Assembly (NCBI GenBank): GCA_002452745.1
Contig: DKFC01000013.1
Coordinates: forward strand, 1-17,601
DNA length: 17,601 nt
Source: Firmicutes bacterium UBA6806
Lineage (GTDB): Bacteria; Bacillota; Clostridia; Peptostreptococcales; Acidaminobacteraceae
Direction of reading: 5' to 3'
A program made the translations under genes and the position numbers. Below are positions 1 to 6,135 of the stretch, piece by piece (the first letter of the stretch is position 1; each line of letters opens with the position of its first letter). The notes beneath the pieces were generated by a model. That model was not told where the DNA came from. It saw only the letters and a list, made by a program, of their open reading frames with translations, and searched no databases.

Positions 1-40
1 GTTTAGTTGACAATACGATACAGAGAACAAGGAGGAAATT

Positions 41-766
41 ATGAAAAAGGGAATTATATTGACACTAACTGGTTTAGTCGTAGCATCGCAGGCCATGACA
101 TTTGCAGATACAATTGAGACGACACGATATTTTGATAATGAACCTCTTGTCATCAGTGTATTGGCAACAGATGAATCTGGCGAAAGAAATGTTTACTACG
201 AAGGTGATATCATAGACTTGCAAGAGCCAACACAGTGGATTGACGGGAAATTCATGGTTCCAGTAAAACCAGTACTCGACAAAATGGGGTACAAAGTTAC
301 ATGGAATGCAGAGACGAAGAGCGTGGATATCTCAAAGGGAGCACAGTTTACAACTTTATATATTGGAAGGAATAGCTATTTTAAAAACAAGATGGCACCA
401 AAAGAACTTTCCACAGCGCCAACAATTCTGGATGGCAGAACCTATGTCCCAATTGAATTTTTCAGTGAAATGCTGGGAACTGGGATGGCTATAGAAGAAC
501 GGGAAATTAAGTTTACAGACAGCGATATGGCCATTCATTCGGGTTATGTCCAATCGGTTAAAACAGATGAAAAAGGTGTGACAACAATCGTCATATCTTC
601 TAAGGAAAAATCGGAGGGAATCGAAGATCAAATTATTATCCACTCCGAAGAAAGCTATTCAATCCTCAACACAGATGTGGTGGAAGGGGCGTATATCAAC
701 GTTATTTCGCCGCCAATTATGACACTTAGCTTGCCAGGACAGGCAACAGGATATGTCATCTATTAA
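41..766 (+). CDS. Secreted copper amine oxidase N-terminal (stalk) domain protein
   Basis: This 241-residue protein is predicted to be exported. It begins with a Sec signal peptide (MKK followed by a hydrophobic stretch to about residue 21, with a likely cut after TFA before DT). Residues about 54-150 read as a copper amine oxidase N-terminal-like domain, the 'stalk' or peptidoglycan-associated module common in clostridial surface proteins. Its marks are WIDGKFMVPVKPVLDKMGY, VTWNAETKSVDI, and a second half with TILDGRTYVPIEFFSEMLG. The remaining 90 residues (VQSVKTDEKGVTTIVISS onward) look like a small beta-rich domain that I do not recognise. No catalytic amine oxidase domain is present, so it is not an oxidase. 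The ATG is preceded by AAGGAGG with good spacing. It appears monocistronic, ending in a terminator at 796-834. Its function is unknown, with a cell-wall or extracytoplasmic role inferred. Confidence 0.85.
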   Translation: MKKGIILTLTGLVVASQAMTFADTIETTRYFDNEPLVISVLATDESGERNVYYEGDIIDLQEPTQWIDGKFMVPVKPVLDKMGYKVTWNAETKSVDISKGAQFTTLYIGRNSYFKNKMAPKELSTAPTILDGRTYVPIEFFSEMLGTGMAIEEREIKFTDSDMAIHSGYVQSVKTDEKGVTTIVISSKEKSEGIEDQIIIHSEESYSILNTDVVEGAYINVISPPIMTLSLPGQATGYVIY

Positions 767-795
767 TTGAGTTAATTTACAAAGGAATCTACTAT

Positions 796-834
796 CAGAT
801 GCTGAGTAACCCTTGGCATCTGGTTTTATTTTTT
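796..834 (+). terminator. Rho-independent terminator of the stalk-protein gene
   Basis: CAGATGC (796-802) pairs perfectly with GCATCTG (816-822) across a 13-base loop and is followed by a T-rich run (824-834). It lies 30 bases after the stop codon of the secreted protein and separates it from the sigma-54 regulator. Confidence 0.75.
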
Positions 835-906
835 GGTGATTTCTTTATTTAAAACACTGTCTTAAAGGGTATCTTCAAAGTAATATGATGCTGTTCAAAT
901 AGATAT

Positions 907-935
907 TTGACAACCATGTGCCAATATGTTAGGTT
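907..935 (+). promoter_or_regulatory. Sigma-A-type promoter of the sigma-54 activator gene
   Basis: A consensus -35 TTGACA (907-912) is followed after 17 bases by TAGGTT (930-935), a weak -10 helped by an extended TGn just before it (927-929). A transcript starting near 942 would give a leader of about 40 bases before the regulator's ATG. Confidence 0.6.
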
Positions 936-983
936 TACTTTAATAAGTAATCATTGATAAGGGCAGTTTCAGGAAGTGAAGGA

Positions 984-2357
984 ATGAAGATGAAAAGCAG
1001 TGTTTTAGAAATCAGCGAGATAAGTCGAGTGATTATGGATGCCATTTATGATGGCGTTTTGATTATTGATAGGGAAGTAATCGTTCGGTACATTAACCCG
1101 GCTTATACGCGAATCACAGGTGTCAAGTATGAAGAAATTGTGGGCAAAAATCTCTTGGAAGTAAGGCATGGCGCCAGACTCCCAAATGTACTCACAAGTG
1201 GGGAGAAGGTACTTAGAGCCCTTCGCATGGAAGATGGTATTGAATACATGGTGAATATGTCACCAATATTGGAAGACGAGCAAATCATAGGGGGGATATC
1301 ACTTGTAAAGGCACTTGGTGATGTCTATGAGCTCTCCAACGAAATCAATCACTATAAAAAAGAAATTCACATATTGAAAAAACAGATAAATGCAATTCAG
1401 AAGGCCAAGTATACCTTTGCCGATATCATAGCAGAAGATATTGCTTCAATTAATATCAAAAAACTGGCGGAAAAAGTTTCGGGGAAAGACACAACTGTTC
1501 TGATAACGGGAGAAAGCGGCACTGGAAAGGAATTATATGCTCAGGCGATACACAACGCCTCTCCGAGAAGAGAAGGCCCTTTTATTGTTATTAACTGCGC
1601 TACGATAAACCACAGCTTGTTAGAGAGTGAATTGTTCGGCTATGCGGAAGGTGCTTTTACTGGGGCGGTTAAAGAGGGAAAGGCAGGGCTCTTCGAGGCA
1701 GCGCATACTGGGACACTGTTTTTAGATGAAATCTCTGAAATAGATATTGGATTACAGGCAAAGCTGCTGAGAACCTTGCAGGAGGGAACCATAAGGCGAA
1801 TCGGAAGCGTTAAAGAGATATCAGTGGATGTTCGAATTGTGGCGGCGACAAATAAGGAGCTTGAGAAGCAGGTGAACGAAAAACTCTTCAAAGAGGATTT
1901 GTATTATAGGATTGCTGTTTTTCCGATTAATCTGCCACCACTTAGAGAGAGAAGAGGTGATGTCAGGTCACTGATCTTTAACTTTTTAAGAGAAAAGGAA
2001 AATGAGGCCATGAGACGAATCGACGTCACAGAAGAGGCTGAGAAGATGCTCATCGCCTATGACTGGCCGGGGAATATCCGGGAGCTGACCAATGCTCTTG
2101 AATTTGCGTATAACATGATGACGGATTATGTCATCGACTATGGGCATTTGCCACTTAGAATTCAAAATCACTATTTGAGAAACAACACGGAATCTTCAGT
2201 GGGATTTGAAAAATTGTCTGATATTTTAAGGCGCACAGAAGTGCAAGTGATTCAAAATGCTCTAGGGGTCTTTGGGCATGATATGGATGGCAAAAAGAAA
2301 GCGGCAGATGCTCTGGGGATTTCACTGGCGACACTCTATAATAAAATTTCTAAATAA
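984..2357 (+). CDS. PAS / AAA+ / Fis sigma-54-dependent transcriptional activator
   Basis: This cytoplasmic enhancer-binding protein activates sigma-54 RNA polymerase by ATP hydrolysis. With the start at 984 it has 457 residues. A PAS sensor occupies about 13-115 (VLIIDREVIVRYINPAYTRITG), then a short coiled coil (115-145), the AAA+ domain (about 146-390) and a Fis-type helix-turn-helix at the end (GKKKAADALGISLATLYNK). Key elements are all intact: Walker A GESGTGKE (176-183), the sigma-54 contact loop GAFTGA (223-228), Walker B GTLFLDE (243-249) and WPGNIREL (361-368). The reading frame extends upstream to a TTG at 954. I prefer ATG 984 (or 990) because AGGAAG/GAAGGA lies at 971-983. The next operon has a perfect -24/-12 promoter with three repeated palindromes, so that operon is the likely target. 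The PAS ligand, probably a metabolite of the pathway, is unknown. Confidence 0.93.
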   Translation: MKMKSSVLEISEISRVIMDAIYDGVLIIDREVIVRYINPAYTRITGVKYEEIVGKNLLEVRHGARLPNVLTSGEKVLRALRMEDGIEYMVNMSPILEDEQIIGGISLVKALGDVYELSNEINHYKKEIHILKKQINAIQKAKYTFADIIAEDIASINIKKLAEKVSGKDTTVLITGESGTGKELYAQAIHNASPRREGPFIVINCATINHSLLESELFGYAEGAFTGAVKEGKAGLFEAAHTGTLFLDEISEIDIGLQAKLLRTLQEGTIRRIGSVKEISVDVRIVAATNKELEKQVNEKLFKEDLYYRIAVFPINLPPLRERRGDVRSLIFNFLREKENEAMRRIDVTEEAEKMLIAYDWPGNIRELTNALEFAYNMMTDYVIDYGHLPLRIQNHYLRNNTESSVGFEKLSDILRRTEVQVIQNALGVFGHDMDGKKKAADALGISLATLYNKISK

Positions 2358-2365
2358 TTAGAAAT
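2346..2365. promoter_or_regulatory. Putative activator-binding palindrome, copy 1
   Basis: ATTTCTAA-ATAA-TTAGAAAT is a perfect 8-4-8 palindrome that overlaps the stop codon of the sigma-54 activator gene. It is about 185 bases upstream of the predicted start site of the transporter operon, a normal distance for an enhancer site used by looping. Two more copies follow with the same arm and spacer lengths. Confidence 0.65.
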
Positions 2366-2376
2366 GAATGGAGAGC

Positions 2377-2396
2377 ATTTCCAAAAAATTAGAAAA
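2377..2396. promoter_or_regulatory. Putative activator-binding palindrome, copy 2
   Basis: ATTTCCAA-AAAA-TTAGAAAA is an imperfect copy of the palindrome at 2346. Its centre is 31 bases downstream of copy 1, close to three helical turns, so two dimers would sit on the same DNA face. That is typical of paired sigma-54 activator sites. Confidence 0.6.
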
Positions 2397-2454
2397 ACCG
2401 ATAGAGAGGGCTTTGCCGAAGGGTAGAGAGATTAATTGATATATATTTAACAAA

Positions 2455-2474
2455 AGTTCTAAAAATTTAGAAAC
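2455..2474. promoter_or_regulatory. Putative activator-binding palindrome, copy 3
   Basis: AGTTCTAA-AAAT-TTAGAAAC is the third copy of the 8-4-8 palindrome, 78 bases centre to centre from copy 2 and about 75 bases upstream of the predicted start site. It lies just before the terminator at 2485-2514. Confidence 0.6.
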
Positions 2475-2484
2475 CGTTTTCTTT

Positions 2485-2514
2485 AAATCCCTGTATTTTG
2501 CAGGGATTTTTTTT
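2485..2514 (+). terminator. Rho-independent terminator of the activator gene
   Basis: AAATCCCTG (2485-2493) pairs perfectly with CAGGGATTT (2501-2509) around a 7-base loop, followed by a run of T. It ends exactly where the -24 element begins, so activator transcription is insulated from the downstream sigma-54 operon. Confidence 0.8.
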
Positions 2515-2528
2515 GGCACGGAACTTGC
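2514..2528 (+). promoter_or_regulatory. Sigma-54 (-24/-12) promoter of the carboxylate operon
   Basis: TGGCACG-GAAC-TTGC (2514-2528) matches the sigma-54 consensus TGGCACG-N4-TTGC, with GG and GC at the invariant spacing. The predicted start is near 2540, giving a short leader before the transporter's Shine-Dalgarno. The adjacent sigma-54 activator and upstream palindromes support it. Confidence 0.92.
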
Positions 2529-2568
2529 GACAATAGAATATCGAGTAAATAAATTTAGGGAGGACTAT

Positions 2569-3861
2569 ATGTTAGCACTTTTAGGTTTTTTAACAATCGT
2601 GGTTTTACTGGCATTGGTTATGAGCAAGAAGACGTCACCGGTAGTTGCATTGATTGTTGTGCCGTTTATAGCGGCGATTATCGGAGGGTTTACCGCTGAT
2701 GTGGCAAAGTTCATGACGGATGGGATTAAATCCATAGCACCAACAGGTGTCATGTTTATCTTTGCAATTTTGTTTTTCGGAATTTTAACCGATGCGGGCA
2801 CTTTTAAGCCGATCATCAATACAATCTTAAAATTAGTCGGCAAAGATCCAGCTAAGATTGCCATAGGAACGGCGATTCTTGCGATGTTGGTTCACCTTGA
2901 TGGTTCAGGAGCGGTCACATTCTTGGTGACGATTCCTGCAATGTTGCCTTTATATGATGCGCTCGGAATGAGAAGAACAACACTGGCTACCATTGTGGCA
3001 CTTTCAGCAGGTACTATGAATATCCTGCCTTGGGGAGGACCAACCCTTAGAGCGGCATCTGCCTTAAATGTGGACGTTATCGAATTGTTTAAACCAATGT
3101 TGATTCCAGTATTATGCGGGCTTGCCTTTGTCATCTTTATAGCTTACATGTTAGGAAAGCAAGAGCGTAAACACATGAAAGAAGTTGAAGGCGATATCGA
3201 ATTCAACCTTGAAGTGGATGAGAAAAAACTGGCACTTGAAAGACCGAAATTATTCCTTTTTAATATTCTTTCAATCATTGTAGCAATCGTTGTATTAATT
3301 TTAGGTAAATTACCGCCACATGTTGTGTTTATGCTTGCATTTACAGTGGCGTTAATCGTTAACTATCCAAATGTAAAAGATCAAAGAGAGCGTGTAGATG
3401 CACATGCTAAGGCAGCTCTCATGATGGCATCTATTTTATTTGCAGCGGGAACTTTTACAGGTATTTTAAAGGGAACTGGCATGATTACTGCAATGGCAGA
3501 TGTTGCTGTGGCAGCAATTCCAGCTTCACTTGGGGCTAGAATTCCACTGTTAACAGGTATTATTGCAATGCCAGCCAGCTTATTGTTCGATCCGGACTCA
3601 TTCTATTTCGGTGTTATGCCTGTATTGTCGTCCACTGCGGCACAATTTGGAGCTGACGCTTTAAATGTTGGTAGAGCGGCAATACTTGGACAAATGACAA
3701 CGGGATTCCCTGTGAGTCCTTTAACGGGGTCTACATTCTTATTGATTGGCTTAACTGGTATTGATTTAGGCGATCATCAACGCAAGACAATCCCATATGC
3801 GTTCTTGACGACTATTGTCATGCTGGTGGTATCGGTAATTATCGGGGTAATTTCAATTTAA
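2569..3861 (+). CDS. CitMHS-family carboxylate (citrate-type) transporter
   Basis: This is a 430-residue polytopic inner-membrane protein of the CitMHS/CitM type in the ion-transporter superfamily. These proteins import citrate or related acids with protons or as metal complexes. It is hydrophobic throughout, with a hydrophilic loop around residues 195-225 (KQERKHMKEVEGDIEFNLEV) dividing two halves. Family-like stretches include LDGSGAVTFLVTIPAMLPLYD (about 109-129), MNILPWGGPTLRAASAL in the first half and FDPDSFYFGVMPVL in the second. Length is normal for the family. The ATG follows AGGGAGGA with good spacing and is the first gene after the -24/-12 promoter. The next gene starts 13 bases after the stop. 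The substrate is not proved: the AtuA-like partner genes suggest a carboxylate other than plain citrate. Confidence 0.88.
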   Translation: MLALLGFLTIVVLLALVMSKKTSPVVALIVVPFIAAIIGGFTADVAKFMTDGIKSIAPTGVMFIFAILFFGILTDAGTFKPIINTILKLVGKDPAKIAIGTAILAMLVHLDGSGAVTFLVTIPAMLPLYDALGMRRTTLATIVALSAGTMNILPWGGPTLRAASALNVDVIELFKPMLIPVLCGLAFVIFIAYMLGKQERKHMKEVEGDIEFNLEVDEKKLALERPKLFLFNILSIIVAIVVLILGKLPPHVVFMLAFTVALIVNYPNVKDQRERVDAHAKAALMMASILFAAGTFTGILKGTGMITAMADVAVAAIPASLGARIPLLTGIIAMPASLLFDPDSFYFGVMPVLSSTAAQFGADALNVGRAAILGQMTTGFPVSPLTGSTFLLIGLTGIDLGDHQRKTIPYAFLTTIVMLVVSVIIGVISI

Positions 3862-3873
3862 GGAGGCAATCTA

Positions 3874-5211
3874 GTGAAAAAAATAAGAATAGGAAGTGGT
3901 GCGGGCTATTCTGGAGACAGAGTTGAACCGTCTATCGACCTAATTGAAAATGGCAATATCGACTATATTGGCTATGAGTGTTTGGCAGAGAGAACCATTG
4001 CAATTGCTCAACAACTTAAACTGGCAGATCCATCAAAAGGGTATGACAGCTTGCTTGAGTACAGAATGGAGAGAGCGTTGCCTGTGGCTTATAAAAACAA
4101 AGTCAAAATCATCACGAACATGGGAGCTGCAAATCCAGTGGGCGCTATGGAAGTGGTTAAGCGTATTGCAGAAGAAAAAGGACTTAAAGGAATGAAAGTT
4201 GCGGCAGTTATTGGAGATGATATCTTTGACAAGCTCGGCAACTATCAAGAGACCACTGTGTGGGAAAATGGAAAACCGTTAAAAGAGCTTAATGGAACAA
4301 TTGTCTCGGCAAATGCTTATCTTGGATTGGAAGGCATTGTGAAGGCACTTGAACAAGGGGCGGATGTGGTTATAACTGGTCGTGTCTCTGATCCAGCGCT
4401 GTTCTTGGCACCTCTTGTCTATGAATTTGGATGGAGCCTTGAAGACTACGAGAAAATTGGCAAAGGAACTGTAGTGGGGCATTTGTTAGAATGTGGTGCT
4501 CAAGTAACGGGCGGCTATTATGCAGATCCGGGTAGAAAAGATGTTTCAGAACCTTGGAACTTGGGCTTCCCAATTGCGGAAGTTGAAGAAACAGGTGACT
4601 TTAAAATTACTAAAATTGCGGGAACTGGTGGTATGGTAACAGCTGACACTTGTAAAGAGCAGTTGATTTACGAAATTCACGATCCTGAAAATTACTTTAC
4701 ACCAGACTGTGTGGCTGATTTTTCACATGTAACTGTGGAATCAACTGAAAAAGATGTTGTGGCGGTCAAAGGTGGCAGTGGAAAAGAGAAAACGGACACT
4801 TATAAAGTAAGCCTAGGATACAAAGACTGCTTCATCGGAGAAGGTGAAATCAGTTATGGTGGACACAACAGCCTTGAAAGAGGGAAACTCGCCCTTGAAA
4901 TTATCAAGAAGAGACTTGAAATGACTGGGGTTAACTATGATGAAATCAAGTTTGACTTAATTGGTGTCAATTCGCTGTTTGACCTTTCTAGAGACGGAGC
5001 ACCAAATGAAGTGCGTGTTAGAGTTGCCGCTAGAACTAAGAACAGAGCTGATGCAGTCAAAATTGGAAACGAAGTTGAAACGCTTTATACAAATGGCCCA
5101 GCAGGTGGTGGTGGTGCTACTAAGAAAGTTTCAGAAATCGTATCTGTGGCATCCATCTTAGTGCCTAAAAAGGATATTAAAGTGGAAGTTATTCTCAAGG
5201 AGGTGAACTAA
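3874..5211 (+). CDS. AtuA-like protein (DUF1446, acyclic terpene utilisation family)
   Basis: This 445-residue predicted cytoplasmic protein matches the DUF1446/AtuA family. In Pseudomonas, AtuA is encoded in the citronellol/geraniol breakdown cluster, but its reaction is not established. Recognisable blocks are GSGAGYSGDR (7-16), ECLAERT (35-41), TNMGAANP (81-88), GRVSDPALFLAPL (169-181) and GHLLECGAQVTGGYYADPG (202-220). It starts at GTG, with AGGAGG right after the transporter stop. Its stop overlaps the next ATG (TAATG), which implies translational coupling with the small partner. Longer AtuA proteins carry the partner's domain at their C terminus; here it is a separate gene. No terpene pathway genes are nearby, so the role is better described as an uncharacterised step in organic acid metabolism. 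Confidence 0.88.
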   Translation: MKKIRIGSGAGYSGDRVEPSIDLIENGNIDYIGYECLAERTIAIAQQLKLADPSKGYDSLLEYRMERALPVAYKNKVKIITNMGAANPVGAMEVVKRIAEEKGLKGMKVAAVIGDDIFDKLGNYQETTVWENGKPLKELNGTIVSANAYLGLEGIVKALEQGADVVITGRVSDPALFLAPLVYEFGWSLEDYEKIGKGTVVGHLLECGAQVTGGYYADPGRKDVSEPWNLGFPIAEVEETGDFKITKIAGTGGMVTADTCKEQLIYEIHDPENYFTPDCVADFSHVTVESTEKDVVAVKGGSGKEKTDTYKVSLGYKDCFIGEGEISYGGHNSLERGKLALEIIKKRLEMTGVNYDEIKFDLIGVNSLFDLSRDGAPNEVRVRVAARTKNRADAVKIGNEVETLYTNGPAGGGGATKKVSEIVSVASILVPKKDIKVEVILKEVN

Positions 5212-5510
5212 TGAAACTTTGGGAAATCGCACATTCAAGAACAGGTGATAAAGGCAATATTTCAAATGTATCCCTGATTGTATACGACGAAGCAGACTAT
5301 GAAAAAGTAGTCAATGCGGTCACTGAAGAAGTGGTTAAAGAACATTTTAAAAATGTTGTCAAGGGAAAGGTCGTTCGATATGAACTGCCAAGTATCAAGG
5401 CACTTAACTTTGTCATGTATGATGCACTCGGCGGCGGCGTTACCAGATCGCTCGCCATAGACAAACACGGCAAGAGTTTGAGTTCCTACCTGCTCGAAAT
5501 AGAAATCTAA
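5211..5510 (+). CDS. AtuA C-terminal-domain-like small protein (AtuA partner)
   Basis: This 99-residue protein resembles the domain found at the C terminus of long AtuA proteins. Hallmarks are LWEIAHSRTGDKGNISNVSL near the N terminus, RYELPSIKALNFVMYDALGGGV in the middle and a short D-x-x-GKSLS tail. The ATG overlaps the stop of the DUF1446 gene by one base and is preceded by AAGGAGGTG inside that gene, so the two are probably made in equal amounts and work as a complex. No catalytic residue assignment is possible from sequence alone. It is the last gene of the sigma-54 operon. Confidence 0.85.
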   Translation: MKLWEIAHSRTGDKGNISNVSLIVYDEADYEKVVNAVTEEVVKEHFKNVVKGKVVRYELPSIKALNFVMYDALGGGVTRSLAIDKHGKSLSSYLLEIEI

Positions 5511-5548
5511 AAAAATAAAGGGCAGATGATTTAGAGAGAGAAAAATAA

Positions 5549-5628
5549 AGCGGCTAATGGATTGTTGTTTTAAAGGCGAGAGGGGCCTTGAGAGCAGTCA
5601 ATCCTTTGGCGGCTAGATAGCATTTTTT
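5549..5628 (+). terminator. Nested hairpin with T-run, probable operon terminator
   Basis: Bases 5549-5564 pair with 5599-5614 (16 positions, two mismatches, one G-U). Inside the loop a second hairpin forms between AAGGC (5573-5577) and GCCTT (5585-5589). A T6 run follows at 5623-5628, but eight bases separate stem and T-run, which is loose for a classical terminator. It lies shortly after the last gene of the carboxylate operon and before the riboswitch promoter. It could instead be a structured 3' end or the remnant of another element. Confidence 0.45.
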
Positions 5629-5714
5629 AAAGGAATGGCAAATCGTCAAAAATCTGTATAATAATAAACTAAACTGTAAAATTTCATAATGTAAAATATT
5701 TTCAAATGAATGTA

Positions 5715-5743
5715 TTGAAATATAAAATGTCAACTGATATAAT
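5715..5743 (+). promoter_or_regulatory. Sigma-A extended -10 promoter of the B12-controlled operon
   Basis: TTGAAA (5715-5720), a 17-base spacer, and TATAAT (5738-5743) preceded by an extended TGA. This is the strongest vegetative promoter in the window. It sits 35 bases before the first conserved base of the cobalamin riboswitch, so transcription starting near 5750 would include the whole aptamer. The stretch 5629-5714 is AT-rich and I see nothing else in it. Confidence 0.8.
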
Positions 5744-5777
5744 CATAATCGTATTTAGAATATAAATAAAATCATTT

Positions 5778-5927
5778 AGGTGCCTCATAACAGAGGAGAA
5801 TAGGGAAGTCGGTGAAATTCCGACACGGACCCACCACTGTAAGCAGAGACAAACCTCGAATATGCCACTGGCCATTGCCGGGAAGGCCGAGGGGAGGATG
5901 AACTGCGAGTCAGGAGACCTGCCTGAA
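5778..5927 (+). ncRNA. Cobalamin (B12) riboswitch
   Basis: Conserved elements of the cobalamin riboswitch occur in order: AGGTGCC (5778-5784), GAATAGGGAAGTC with GGTGAAATTCC, ACGGACCCACCACTGTA, GCCACTGG, GGGAAGGC (5880-5887), and the B12-box-like ATGAACTGCGAGTCAGGAGA, ending with CCTGCCT (5919-5925). It is followed about 70 bases later by an intrinsic terminator and then the MATE gene, so B12 most likely stops transcription of the downstream operon. CCTCG (5854-5858) can pair with CGAGG (5888-5892) inside the aptamer. The latter strand can alternatively pair with the terminator's 5' arm. Confidence 0.95.
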
Positions 5928-5998
5928 TGAATACTATTTTGACGAAGGGGATATTTCGTGCAAGATAAATTTGAGTTACTTTACAGAATGGGATAAAG

Positions 5999-6027
5999 TC
6001 TCTCGGCAAAAGCCGGGAGATTTTTTT
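5999..6027 (+). terminator. Riboswitch-controlled intrinsic terminator
   Basis: TCTCTCGGC (5999-6007), AAAA loop, GCCGGGAGA (6012-6020), then T7 (6021-6027). The nine-base-pair stem has a single G-U. The 5' arm can alternatively pair with 5886-5894 of the riboswitch core (nine pairs, two of them G-U), which would form an antiterminator when B12 is absent. Confidence 0.88.
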
Positions 6028-6057
6028 ATTTAACGCCATTGTGTGAGCAATCTTGGA

Positions 6058-6113
6058 AAAATCAATCTGACAAAATCAATCTGACAAAATCAATCTGACG
6101 AAATCAATCCAGT
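6058..6113 (+). repeat. 14-base tandem repeat in the operon leader
   Basis: AAAATCAATCTGAC is repeated three times without a mismatch (6058-6071, 6072-6085, 6086-6099) and a fourth time in degenerate form (6100-6113). It lies between the riboswitch terminator and the ribosome binding site of the MATE gene. There is no spacer between copies, so it is not a CRISPR array. Confidence 0.9.
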
Positions 6114-6135
6114 AGAAAGGACACACTCAAACTAG

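Noticed and set aside
7..12. TTGACA at the very left edge as a -35 for the secreted protein
   Set aside because: The matching -10 position would overlap the Shine-Dalgarno, and nothing like TATAAT is present. The real promoter is probably outside the window.
5785..6039. Minus-strand open frame of 84 codons
   Set aside because: It lies over the cobalamin riboswitch and terminator, whose conserved RNA elements explain the sequence. It has no ribosome binding site.
6058..6113. Repeats as a possible CRISPR array
   Set aside because: Units are 14 bases long and directly joined, with no spacers. The same holds for the 12-base repeat at 14573-14644.
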